Below, piece by piece: positions 17,027-24,646 of a stretch of 64,000 nucleotides of DNA; positions within the stretch are counted from its first letter, which is position 1; each line of letters opens with the position of its first letter. Source of the stretch: DATKKK01 sp035542975 (GTDB lineage Archaea > Thermoproteota > Bathyarchaeia > Bathyarchaeales > Bathycorpusculaceae); NCBI GenBank assembly GCA_035542975.1, contig DATKKK010000040.1:16590-80589 (forward strand), given 5' to 3'. Both the position numbers and the translations under genes were made by a program. Below the pieces are notes generated by a model. That model did no database searches, was not told the origin of the DNA, and was given only the letters and a program-made list of their open reading frames with translations.

Positions 17027-17590
17027 TCACTCTGACAGATCATTTGGGCTCAATTCTATTCCAGTTATGCCCAAGATGATTTCTGCTATTCCGTTTGATA
17101 GATAACCGATGGAGAGTATGTAAACCAAGCTTAAGAAGCCAATAGGTATAGATACTAATGCTACTACAGACAAAGTGAAGCTCAATAGACCAACTACTTC
17201 AAGCAAACTTCTGAGCGGACTTTGTAAGGTTCTGGTAAATCTGCCGATTAGAAAACTACTGGTTCCATGAACCAACAGAGCAACTGAGAGCAGTTGAATC
17301 AACGTTTGGGTTATGTCTTGTGGGTACAACATGGCTGTGATCGTTATTACGATTTCTATTAGGCCTGCTCCCAAATTGATTTCCCTTAACCTAGCTGAAA
17401 GGTTTTCGGCGAATGCTCCAACCATAATTCTTGCGAGCCCAACAAATAATAGAGCACCCGCGAGTATGAGAATTAGTGTCAAGATATCAAGGCTGGGGTA
17501 CGCCAAAACCACGGCTGACAGCAGGACACATATAAGCCCGAACACTATGCGTAAGCCACGCAACCAACCTTGAACCTTCGTTTCACTCAT
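17027..17590 (-). CDS. DUF308/HdeD-like membrane protein
   Basis: This 187-residue protein has six predicted transmembrane helices and the HdeD-like beginning GWLRGLRIVFGLICVLLSAVVLAYP, with LDILTLILILAGALLFVGLARI following. DUF308 includes the E. coli acid-resistance protein HdeD, but most members are uncharacterised. A second DUF308 gene lies 113 bp upstream on the same strand, and the two share the WLR-G-L and LAYP/LVYP motifs, so they look like paralogues. It starts at ATG 17590. Confidence 0.8.
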   Translation of the reverse strand: MSETKVQGWLRGLRIVFGLICVLLSAVVLAYPSLDILTLILILAGALLFVGLARIMVGAFAENLSARLREINLGAGLIEIVITITAMLYPQDITQTLIQLLSVALLVHGTSSFLIGRFTRTLQSPLRSLLEVVGLLSFTLSVVALVSIPIGFLSLVYILSIGYLSNGIAEIILGITGIELSPNDLSE

Positions 17591-17703
17591 ACCGGGATCC
17601 CCTCAAGACATCGTTGCGTCAATTTTTTCATCCATTATTCATTGTTTACGCACGTAGGCGCGCGCTTGCATCTATTAAACCAACAGGGGGGAAGGGACGA
17701 CAG

Positions 17704-18288
17704 TTATCTCCTTTCCATTTCATCCGTTGCAGCTTTCACAAATTCTCCAAGCCATGTGCGGCCAACCGCCCCAGACACGATCATCTCAGCTCCACTCACG
17801 AGCAGAGCCACCGAGAGAATGGCTGCGAGCGTCAGCAGTGCGAGATCGGGGAGAACGAGTACGATAAACGATAGAATGATGTCGAGCACACCCACTGCAA
17901 TCATCATACCTCTAATCCAGCCTGCCGTCTTCTTAAGTGTGGAGGCGATGAATATCCTTCCGAATCCGTACGCAATGAGGCCAAACGACACGAGCATTAA
18001 CAGACTCAGCTCGCCATACCCTGGAAACAGTGCGACCAACGCTGCAAGAATCAGAGACATGATTCCCAATATCGCGCTCAGTGCCCTCAGTCCCATGGAG
18101 AGACTACTATAACCTATGAGGGCGATCGACCTGATTCCAGCAAAGAAAAGACCGATCGAGAGCAGCAAGATGAGAGTCTCGATACCCCAATCTGGATAGA
18201 CGAGCACCAGAACTCCGAATACCATGGCCAATAAGCCGGTTACTATCTCTAAGGCGCGGAGCCAACCTGGTTGCTTCAATAGGTTCAA
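17704..18288 (-). CDS. DUF308/HdeD-like membrane protein
   Basis: This 194-residue protein has six transmembrane segments and starts PGWLRALEIVTGLLAMVFGVLVLVYPDWGIETLILLLSIGLFFAGI, the standard DUF308 pattern. The TTG start at 18288 overlaps the stop of the DUF1269 gene (TTGA), so the two are co-translated. The gene looks more GC-rich than its surroundings, which may mean acquisition by transfer. Downstream of its stop the transcript has a C-rich run (17689-17695 on the opposite strand). Confidence 0.82.
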   Translation of the reverse strand: MNLLKQPGWLRALEIVTGLLAMVFGVLVLVYPDWGIETLILLLSIGLFFAGIRSIALIGYSSLSMGLRALSAILGIMSLILAALVALFPGYGELSLLMLVSFGLIAYGFGRIFIASTLKKTAGWIRGMMIAVGVLDIILSFIVLVLPDLALLTLAAILSVALLVSGAEMIVSGAVGRTWLGEFVKAATDEMERR

Positions 18289-19124
18289 TCCAAGTCCTCC
18301 TCATTCACGGTTTTCACCCGATCTCTCAATAGAGTGTCCGCTCGCATGTCCACCTGGAGCATTTCAATGCTATCTTGCGACTCTTTCCGTTTCTTTTTTA
18401 TGTCGGCGATCCTTGCTTCAATATTCGCTTTGGCTTCACCCCTGGTCTTCGCTGTTTTCTTTTTCAAGGCATCCACTTTAGCTTTGGCTTCTTTTTCTTG
18501 TTGTTCTAACCCCAGCTTCGCCTGCTCTAGCCTAGCATGCAACTTCTTATTCAAGTTGTCAATTTTCGACTGAATCTTGGTCTTTTGTTCTGCGCTCGAC
18601 TTAGCTTGCTCTGCCTTCAACTGAGCAATGTCCGCTTTCAGAGCTGCCACACTTTTTGCGTCTTGTTCGTGTTCGACACTATGGCGTGTGGTGCGAAACA
18701 CGGTGCCGCCCAGCGCAGCCATTCGCGTATCAACTGGAGTTATCCACTCTTCGCTGATGTCTGAAACTATCGCCCATTTGCCAGGCGTAAGCTTCTTGTA
18801 AACGTCGTCAAGAAACTCCGCGTTGACCCCAGCCCGATTCATATCCAAGATGCTCCCCGCAAAAGTTCCGGCTACGGCTCCAATGCCTAAGCCGATTGGT
18901 CCGCCTAGAAGTCCGATTAGAGCACCGATTGCTGTTCCTCCAACTGTGCGAATTGGAAAATCGTCTCCCTTCTGCTTTACGGTAACCTTTCCTTCATCAT
19001 CCTTTTTTATCACAGCTTGTGCGTGGATGGAAATGCTCCCTTCGGAATCGAGTTCGGTCAGAGCTTTAAATCCGTCGTACGCTTTTAATTCGTTGTCAAA
19101 AACTACTACCAACATTCGTTCCAT
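18285..19124 (-). CDS. DUF1269-domain protein with long coiled-coil tail
   Basis: This 279-residue protein has the DUF1269 start (MLVVVFDNELKAYDGFKAL), a glycine-rich hydrophobic hairpin GGTAIGALIGLLGGPIGLGIGAVAGTFAG near residues 60-90, and the WAIVSDISEEW segment near 117. From about residue 150 to 250 it is a charged coiled coil (ALKADIAQLKAEQAKSSAEQ and so on). DUF1269 proteins are membrane-associated and often stress-induced in bacteria; function is unknown. It is co-translated with the DUF308 protein. Base composition is GC-richer than neighbouring archaeal core genes, consistent with transfer. Confidence 0.82.
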   Translation of the reverse strand: MERMLVVVFDNELKAYDGFKALTELDSEGSISIHAQAVIKKDDEGKVTVKQKGDDFPIRTVGGTAIGALIGLLGGPIGLGIGAVAGTFAGSILDMNRAGVNAEFLDDVYKKLTPGKWAIVSDISEEWITPVDTRMAALGGTVFRTTRHSVEHEQDAKSVAALKADIAQLKAEQAKSSAEQKTKIQSKIDNLNKKLHARLEQAKLGLEQQEKEAKAKVDALKKKTAKTRGEAKANIEARIADIKKKRKESQDSIEMLQVDMRADTLLRDRVKTVNEEDLD

Positions 19125-19378
19125 TTAGAAATTCACCTTTCATAACCTAGTTTTAGTGAACGCCTTATAAAACTTGCGAATTCAGGTCCGCAACTCTGGT
19201 CGTCTAACCAAACTGGTTAAGATTAAAGATTTATCTCGGTTTGCTGGTGGGACTCGAGCACACGCTACTTTGTACCTTCTATCGAGTGTGAACATTTTGA
19301 AGCGGGCACAATGCCATCCCACATTGGCCCATTAAAGGCTGGGACAATCGGTCTACAAAACGCAATCTGGAGCGGTCT
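19125..19378. other. Intergenic stretch with a TAACCA-AAC-TGGTTA dyad
   Basis: No gene is visible here. An inverted repeat with 6-bp perfect arms (TAACCA 19205-19210, TGGTTA 19214-19219) lies about 85 bp upstream of the DUF1269-DUF308 unit. It could be an operator for that unit, possibly of the neighbouring Lrp-type regulator, but this is speculation. Confidence 0.35.
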
Positions 19379-19864
19379 TTAGAATGGGGAGAAATCCATT
19401 CTTTCCCATTTGAAACCTACCGTTATATGATAAGAACCTGTTTCTAGTTTGGCGAGAGCCTTATACAGGCTGGCTATCGTTGCACCTTCATTGCCTCTCT
19501 CGCATATCAATAATGCAACAGCTTGTACCTCGCCGTAGCATCTCCACAGAAACTTTACGTGTGGAAGTGTTTGAATGTTTTCAAAGACTTTTTCAGCGTC
19601 ATCATAGGCAGCAGACAGCCCTACGATTATTGCAGATAGATTTAAGACATTGAAATTTGGTATTGCCATGATTTTTCTATCGATGGCATGACTTTGTTCG
19701 AGTTTTTCTATTCGCCTATATATCGTGCTTCTTGTTACGTTCAACTTTTTGGCCAAATCATCATAAGAATAGATTCCCGTGCAGATTTCATGCAAAATCT
19801 TCTTGTCCAGGTCATCAAAAACAACGGACAAAACGATACCCAACCCAATTCCACTTATTAACAA
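19379..19864 (-). CDS. Lrp/AsnC-family transcriptional regulator
   Basis: Up to 161 residues from TTG 19864. The conserved part starts FDDLDKKILHEICTGIYSYD, with helix-turn-helix LAKKLNVTRSTIYRRIEKLEQSHAI near residues 37-62. The C-terminal half (NFNVLNLSAIIVGLSAAYDD through LPHVKFLWRCYGEVQAVALLICERG) has the RAM ligand-binding fold. Candidate starts are TTG 19864, 19843 and 19831; the last gives a more usual N-terminus just before the FDDLDKKIL motif. The final segment is short compared with classical Lrp. Likely a small DNA-binding regulator of neighbouring or metabolic genes; effector unknown. Confidence 0.8.
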   Translation of the reverse strand: MLISGIGLGIVLSVVFDDLDKKILHEICTGIYSYDDLAKKLNVTRSTIYRRIEKLEQSHAIDRKIMAIPNFNVLNLSAIIVGLSAAYDDAEKVFENIQTLPHVKFLWRCYGEVQAVALLICERGNEGATIASLYKALAKLETGSYHITVGFKWERMDFSPF

Positions 19865-20047
19865 GCTCCTTAAATAATATTCTATTCCAGCCTAACTTTG
19901 TTTCAATGAAATCGCGAAAAAATCTTGAAAAAAACCATTTCAGCGACGTTCATTCCATAAAACGCTTAAGAAACATAATTTTGTATCACGCGTTAAATAT
20001 TAATTGCACGCTCAGGCTCAAATTCTCCAGAAAAGGAGATTTCGTGT

Positions 20048-20545
20048 GTGAAAGAAAAAAACCTACAAGACAAACATAATCCCTCTTTTGGAAACGGAAT
20101 TTCCCCCGAAGAAAAGGGAAAGATTCGGCGGAGTTATTCTGTTCAAGAAGAATCTTTGCATATTTTACACGTTGATGGTGACGCTTCATTCTTACAAGTT
20201 TCGAAGGGGATTTTGGAGGCAGAGAACAAGTTTGAGATTGACACGGCAACCTCTGTTGATGAGGCTTTCGACAAACTGAAAACGCGTTCGTATGATGCAG
20301 TTGTTTCTGATTACGAAATGCCCCTGAAAAGTGGTTTGGATTTTCTGAAGAAACTTCGAGAACAAAAAAACAGCATTGCGTTTATTTTTTTCACAAGCGA
20401 AGACCTAGAAGTAGTTACGGTTAGAGCTTTAAACTTGGGCGCGGATCAATGCATTAACAAGATAGGTTCTCCTGAAGTAGTATACACTGAATTGGCAGAT
20501 GCAATACGCAAAATAGTGAATGCAAGAAAGCAAGCGCGTACTTAA
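20048..20545 (+). CDS. Stand-alone response-regulator receiver domain protein
   Basis: This 165-residue protein starts GTG 20048 (about 35 unstructured residues), then a REC domain: acidic pair in HVDGDASF near residue 42, phospho-acceptor Asp in AVVSDYEMPLKSG near 88, Ser/Thr in FFTSED near 115 and the conserved Lys in CINKIG near 137. There is no output domain, so it probably works through protein-protein contact as in CheY-like archaeal receivers. No histidine kinase lies in this window. Confidence 0.87.
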   Translation: MKEKNLQDKHNPSFGNGISPEEKGKIRRSYSVQEESLHILHVDGDASFLQVSKGILEAENKFEIDTATSVDEAFDKLKTRSYDAVVSDYEMPLKSGLDFLKKLREQKNSIAFIFFTSEDLEVVTVRALNLGADQCINKIGSPEVVYTELADAIRKIVNARKQART

Positions 20546-20700
20546 GGAAGTCTGAATTCCACGAGCGCGCGCCTTCGTTTGTGCAATATTTTTTTGTACT
20601 AAACTCGGTCATATTTGTTTTGACTCGTAGCCCACGCTGAAGCGCACGGCATCAACATGACTTATGAACTTAAAGTGGTTCGTTTTTGTTTTGGAATTTT

Positions 20701-21198
20701 CTAGACAAGCGGTCTTTTTGCAGTGAAATTTGTGAATGGACCATTGTAGAGAGTTGAATTGCTCATTATGACGATGTGGCCTTCGCTGGTCTTGAGCCAA
20801 GTGGCTCGGAAACTCAATTTGATGACGGTTCCCTTAACTGTTCCGAGTTCTATTTTATCGCCCAAACGTAGCACGTTCTCGCGCAAAAGCCATATTCCAG
20901 ATAAAAGGTTTGAGAACGTTGATTGTAATGCCAGTGTTATGCCTAAGCCTATTATTCCCGAGAGAGTAAGGGAAGATGAAAGTGAAGTAAAGCCAAGACT
21001 CTGAAGTATCCATGCAACCGTCAACCCCAACCATATTATCAATATGCCTTCCTGCACGTCTCGAATACTACCCTTAGGAAGCTGTGATCGCTCAGCTGCA
21101 TTCGAAATTGCTTTGATAATTATCAACGATATGAATAGCGAAATACCGACAAAGGCAGCCAATCCGCCGAGAAGAGCAAGAAATGACGTGTCTGACAT
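20701..21198 (-). CDS. Small MscS-family mechanosensitive channel-like protein
   Basis: This 165-residue protein starts at ATG 21198 (SDTSFLALLGGLAAFVGISL). It has three hydrophobic segments, and then the MscS pore and beta-domain signature LGITLALQSTFSNLLSGIWLLRENVLRLGDKIELG near residues 95-130 and RATWLKTSEGHIVIMSN. Length is that of the smallest MscS-like proteins; the C-terminal alpha/beta domain is absent. A TATA box ATATATAAAG (read on the minus strand as CTTTATATAT) at 21221-21230 leaves almost no leader, so it may be leaderless. The gene begins inside the decayed end of the zinc-ribbon pseudogene. Confidence 0.82.
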   Translation of the reverse strand: MSDTSFLALLGGLAAFVGISLFISLIIIKAISNAAERSQLPKGSIRDVQEGILIIWLGLTVAWILQSLGFTSLSSSLTLSGIIGLGITLALQSTFSNLLSGIWLLRENVLRLGDKIELGTVKGTVIKLSFRATWLKTSEGHIVIMSNSTLYNGPFTNFTAKRPLV

Positions 21199-21715
21199 AG
21201 CTTGTGTTTTTTGATGTTTGATATATAAAGTTAGTTGCAACCGTTTCTGCTTGAACGAGCATGTCGCTGGCAACGACGGATGTCTTTGCTGATGCAGAAA
21301 CAAGCCAGTATGGGACTAGGCTCAGGCTCATCTCCTCGAGCGTCGAGTTTTCCTGAAGATGTCTGTGCAGCAAACCTCTGTCCATGAGACTGTGAATCTC
21401 GGTGAGAACAGGGTCTTTTTCTGCGAACTTCAGCGGGAGCATGGTCTGTTTTCGTATGCCTGCTCAGCCCTCATTTCCTAGGGTTATTCCTGTTCCGCAG
21501 TATTCGCAGGTTATAACCATCTCGCCGAATCTGGGTGAAATCGGTGCGCCACAGTGTGGGCAGTTTAGGGATGTTACGCCTAAAGGAGCCAGAATCGGTC
21601 ATGTTGAAGCAGCAGCCTGCTTCGGTGGTGGTGCGGCAACGCTAGTTCCGCATTTTGTGCAGAAGACGGCGTCGTCTGGAAGTTGTGCGCCGCATTTGTG
21701 ACAGTACAAGGTCAA
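21199..21715 (-). pseudogene. Zinc-ribbon protein gene with two in-frame TGA codons
   Basis: From TTG 21715 (ribosome site AAAAAGGTGAT just upstream) one frame reads TLYCHKCGAQLPDDAVFCTK, then TGA at 21601-21599, then LNCPHCGAPISPRFGEM and ITCEYCGTGITLGNEG, then TGA at 21466-21464, then RKQTMLPLKFAEKDPVLTEI and SLSLVPYWLVSASAKT. All parts keep the same frame and all belong to one kind of protein: zinc ribbon, second CxxC ribbon, and a conserved archaeal domain with LVPYW. The second TGA stands where Trp (NEGW) would be expected. The frame fades into the MscS gene. Simplest reading is a pseudogene; TGA read-through is not supported by any other gene here. Confidence 0.7.
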
Positions 21716-21873
21716 ATCACCTTTTTCCTCACATTATTGGGAAGAGTAGTCTTTGCCTAATACGCCTTTTTACTTTTTCTAACTCGATGCACGTGTTTGT
21801 TAACGAAAAACTAGCGTGCGCCCGTTAAGGTCAAGTTTTATCTACAGCGTTTGTGTAATTAGAACCTTTTGAG

Positions 21874-22809
21874 ATGGGTTCTGTGGGAATTGAGATTCTG
21901 GCTTACAGCGAATTGAAGCAAAGGAATGCTTTGCTTCCGTTGATGGAACAGGCTTTCGGATGGCCATTCGACCCAGCCGAATTCGAGAAGAGCATCAGAA
22001 TGGATCCGAGATTAAGAAGTGGCAGTGTCGGGTTCTGCGCCTTGAAGGAAGGAAAGGTGGTTGGGTATGCTGGCGTGATGGATTTCACTTTGAGAACTGT
22101 TTCTGGAGCAGAAGAGAAGGTTGGTGGTCTTTACGGAGTTGCGACCCATCCTTCATGTACTAGGCAGGGGATTTGCACGGCGCTGGTGAATCGTTCGCAT
22201 GAATATTTTATGGCGAAAGGCTATCGTTTTTCGCTTCTCACGACCAGCCCGACGATCGTGGCTCACGGTTTGTACGGGAAGCTGGGTTACTTTGACGTTG
22301 CGCCGTTCCTGTCGGCGTACTTGGGGGTGCGGAAGAAAAAGGTGGAAGTTTCAAAGTGCAGGATTGTTTTTAAGCTGGATTATGATGGGCTGCTTGAGTT
22401 TTTCCGCGAGTACGTCAAGGGCAGAACGGGTTTTGTGATTAGAGATAAAGAGTATTTGAGGATGCTCTTCAAACAGTACGGGATTTCTGCCAAAGATTGT
22501 ATAATGATTGAAGAAGGATACGTTATTTTCAAGAAGGAAAAAGAGTCTGTGAGAATTAGAGAGCTTGTCGCCCGCGATAGTGGTGAAATGAACAGGCTTA
22601 TCGGGTTGGTGGAAAATAAAACGCAAAAGGCTGTTGTTGGCAGGCTGGGGATTTCAGACTGTAGTGTAGGTCGAGTATACGCATCGCGGGGCTTCACAGT
22701 TCTTGAAGCTGGGCATGGTGTTCTGATGGCTAAGGAATTGGTAGCTGATGCTTCATTCAATGATTGCTTTGGCAACAGGTTTTATATGAGCGCACTAGAC
22801 CACTTCTAA
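21874..22809 (+). CDS. GNAT-family N-acetyltransferase
   Basis: This 311-residue protein has a GNAT core: VVGYAGVMDFTLRT near residue 60, the acetyl-CoA-binding loop VGGLYGVATHPSCTRQGICTALVNRSHEYFMAKGY near 90-120, and LYGKLGYFDV near 138. After about residue 150 comes a second, poorly conserved alpha/beta region with a possible second GNAT-like fold (VRIRELVARDSGEMNRLIGL). Starts at ATG 21874. Substrate unknown. The upstream neighbour is the zinc-ribbon pseudogene on the opposite strand. Confidence 0.82.
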   Translation: MGSVGIEILAYSELKQRNALLPLMEQAFGWPFDPAEFEKSIRMDPRLRSGSVGFCALKEGKVVGYAGVMDFTLRTVSGAEEKVGGLYGVATHPSCTRQGICTALVNRSHEYFMAKGYRFSLLTTSPTIVAHGLYGKLGYFDVAPFLSAYLGVRKKKVEVSKCRIVFKLDYDGLLEFFREYVKGRTGFVIRDKEYLRMLFKQYGISAKDCIMIEEGYVIFKKEKESVRIRELVARDSGEMNRLIGLVENKTQKAVVGRLGISDCSVGRVYASRGFTVLEAGHGVLMAKELVADASFNDCFGNRFYMSALDHF

Positions 22810-22895
22810 CTTGCGCTTCGACATTATGCCTTCATTTTCTCGGTCGGAAGGCTTTAATTCCATAAGCTCTCAACAGAAAGCAAGGTAGATGAAAA

Positions 22896-23354
22896 ATGAG
22901 TGAGCAAACACAGCCTAAAGAGTTACACAAGAAGTTTGCCATTGATTTATTCAATCTCACATGGAGTCTGCTTGACAAGAAAGACAGAACACCAGACGAA
23001 GATGACAAGATGGTTCATGCCGCTCACGCTTCTCGTTTCCACTGGGGCGAAATAGGAACACCCTTAGAGTTTGAAAGGGGCGAATGGCAAATATCCAGAG
23101 TGTATTCGGTTCTGAAAAGAAGCGAGCCAGCCCTTTATCATGCCAAGAGATGCCTTGAAATCTGCAAAAAGAACAACATAGGAGACTTCGACATCGCCTT
23201 TGCCTATGAAGCACTGGCAAGAGCGTACGCCATTGCAGGACTGAAAGCGCAGTGCAAAGAAAACATGGAACTAGCCGGAAAAGCTGCAGAGCAGATCAAA
23301 AAAGAAGATGACAAAAAGTATTTCCTAAATGAACTTAAAACGATTCAATGCTAG
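22896..23354 (+). CDS. Helical TPR-like protein, unknown
   Basis: This 152-residue protein starts ATG 22896 and is mostly helical. The middle and end (QISRVYSVLKRSEPALYHAK, then FAYEALARAYAIAGLKAQCK) have the alternating small/aromatic spacing of tetratricopeptide repeats. The N-terminal part contains a conserved-looking HAAHASRFHWGEIGTP segment. No catalytic motif is recognised. I infer a scaffolding or protein-binding role only. Confidence 0.65.
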   Translation: MSEQTQPKELHKKFAIDLFNLTWSLLDKKDRTPDEDDKMVHAAHASRFHWGEIGTPLEFERGEWQISRVYSVLKRSEPALYHAKRCLEICKKNNIGDFDIAFAYEALARAYAIAGLKAQCKENMELAGKAAEQIKKEDDKKYFLNELKTIQC

Positions 23355-23485
23355 ATCGCAACAAACGCAATTGCAACTTTTGGCCTTTCAATTTGACAAT
23401 CTTTTTGGCTGACCATTAGCATTCTTCAAGCTACCTAATCAATTGCCTAAAATTGAGAAAAGTGAAATCAGACCTCTCAGGTTGT

Positions 23486-23512
23486 GGTTTTGCGGAAAAG
23501 GTTATACCTGAA
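23486..23512 (+). promoter_or_regulatory. Shared upstream element of methyltransferase genes, copy 2
   Basis: GGTTTTGCGGAAAAG, one extra G, then TTATACCTGAA, matching the element at 11714-11739. It ends 31 nt before the ATG of the methyltransferase at 23544, the same spacing as in copy 1. Confidence 0.6.
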
Positions 23513-23543
23513 CTGAGACCTGACATAGTTAGGGAATGAGCAG

Positions 23544-24062
23544 ATGTCTGATTTCGGCTTTAAAGCTATGGCTTTCACTTTCAAGATTCGGGATTTCTTT
23601 AGACCACGTAAGGATATTGTCAAAGAAGTAGGGATAGAAGAAGGATTTCACGTTCTGGATTATGGCTGTGGATCGGGAAGTTACATAAAAGCCGTTGCTG
23701 AACTGGTCGGAAAATCAGGGACGGTTTATGCTTTAGACATTCATCCGCTTGCTATTGAGATGGTTAAGAAGATTACTTCGAAGAACCAGCTGACGAATGT
23801 GAAAACGATTTTGTCAGACCGCAAAACTGGATTGCCAGACAATAGCATAGACGTAGTCCTGCTATACGATGTTTTTCATGACTTGACAGATCCTGATGGC
23901 GTTTTAGAAGAACTGCATCGAGTGTTAAAGCCGGATGGAGTCCTATCATTTAGTGACCATCACATGAAAGAGAACGAAATAGTATCAGACTTGACTAAGA
24001 GAGGATTATTTGGTCTGTCGAGAAAAGGAGAAAGGACATACAGTTTTGTGAAAGTAAAGTAG
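23544..24062 (+). CDS. SAM-dependent class I methyltransferase
   Basis: This 172-residue protein contains the class I motif HVLDYGCGSGSYIKAVAELVG near residues 34-55, VYALDIHPLAIEM near 60 and the VVLLYDVFHDLTDPDGVLEELHRVLKPDGVLSFSDHH segment near 105-145. This layout is that of small UbiE-like methyltransferases. Substrate is unknown. Its upstream element is the same as that of the larger methyltransferase at 11770. Starts at ATG 23544. Confidence 0.87.
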   Translation: MSDFGFKAMAFTFKIRDFFRPRKDIVKEVGIEEGFHVLDYGCGSGSYIKAVAELVGKSGTVYALDIHPLAIEMVKKITSKNQLTNVKTILSDRKTGLPDNSIDVVLLYDVFHDLTDPDGVLEELHRVLKPDGVLSFSDHHMKENEIVSDLTKRGLFGLSRKGERTYSFVKVK

Positions 24063-24112
24063 CGAAAGAAGAATAGAGCACGCGATCAGACCACGAGCAT
24101 CCACAAATCTGC

Positions 24113-24553
24113 CTATTTGTTCCCGTTGTGGCACATCTTGCAAATGCCGTAAATATCCAAACGTTGCCCCGTGCGTGTGAATTCTGCTTTGACAGTTATT
24201 CTTGCAACCATTTCACGTGTAGCAGGATCATCTAAATCCTGAATGTTGCCACATCGCAGACAGACTAAATTTATGTGAGGCTTCACGTAAGAGTCAAACC
24301 TTGCCTGGCTTTCTGGAAAATCCAGTTCTTGGATTAGTCCGTGTTCTGTCAGAATTTGAAGTGTTTTATAGACTGTTGCAAGGCTGACTGTTGGATAAAC
24401 TTTCCTGACTTCATCGTAGATTCTCTGCGCGGTTGGATGATCTCGACTGTGGAGTGCAAATCGGCAAATCGCTATTCTTTGTGGAGTTGCCTTGTATCCT
24501 TTTTGGCGGAGAGTTTCGATTATCGGTGCGTCTGATTTCTGAGAGTGACTCAT
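24113..24553 (-). CDS. perR: Fur/PerR-family transcriptional regulator
   Basis: This 146-residue protein starts ATG 24553. The winged helix contains GYKATPQRIAICRFALHSRDHPTAQRIYDEVRK and SLATVYKTLQILTEHGLI, the Fur DNA-recognition helix. Two CxxC pairs (VCLRCG near residue 98 and ICKMCH near 138) make the structural zinc site. The KPHINLV and neighbouring Asp/His residues could form the regulatory metal site. Divergent from a catalase, with a TTATTA-GA-TAATAA dyad between them, so a peroxide-responsive PerR role is more likely than iron-sensing Fur. Confidence 0.88.
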   Translation of the reverse strand: MSHSQKSDAPIIETLRQKGYKATPQRIAICRFALHSRDHPTAQRIYDEVRKVYPTVSLATVYKTLQILTEHGLIQELDFPESQARFDSYVKPHINLVCLRCGNIQDLDDPATREMVARITVKAEFTRTGQRLDIYGICKMCHNGNK

Positions 24554-24558
24554 AGCTT

Positions 24559-24572
24559 TTATTAGATAATAA
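24559..24572. promoter_or_regulatory. Putative PerR operator
   Basis: TTATTAGATAATAA is a perfect inverted repeat with 6-bp arms around GA. It begins 6 bp upstream of the PerR start codon and about 75 bp upstream of the catalase start, beside a TATA-like TTAAATAAA at 24579-24587. It fits an A/T-rich Fur-type box, though it is not the full 15-mer PerR consensus. Autoregulation and catalase control are inferred. Confidence 0.5.
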
Positions 24573-24646
24573 TAAGTCTTAAATAAACCTTAGGCAGTCA
24601 GATTCTTAGAAATCATAACAGCGCATAGAAGGAGGTGTAGTGAATT

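Noticed and set aside
19175..19300. Possible tRNA or tRNA fragment
   Set aside because: The TAACCA/TGGTTA hairpin and GGGACTCGAGC hint at arms, but there is no acceptor stem, anticodon arm or T-loop in order.
21464..21601. Selenocysteine at the two TGA codons
   Set aside because: The second site matches Trp, not Cys or Sec, and no SECIS-like hairpin is apparent; decay is simpler.
21402..21701. 99-residue plus-strand ORF
   Set aside because: It mirrors the Cys-rich zinc-ribbon pseudogene on the minus strand; its own composition is not protein-like.
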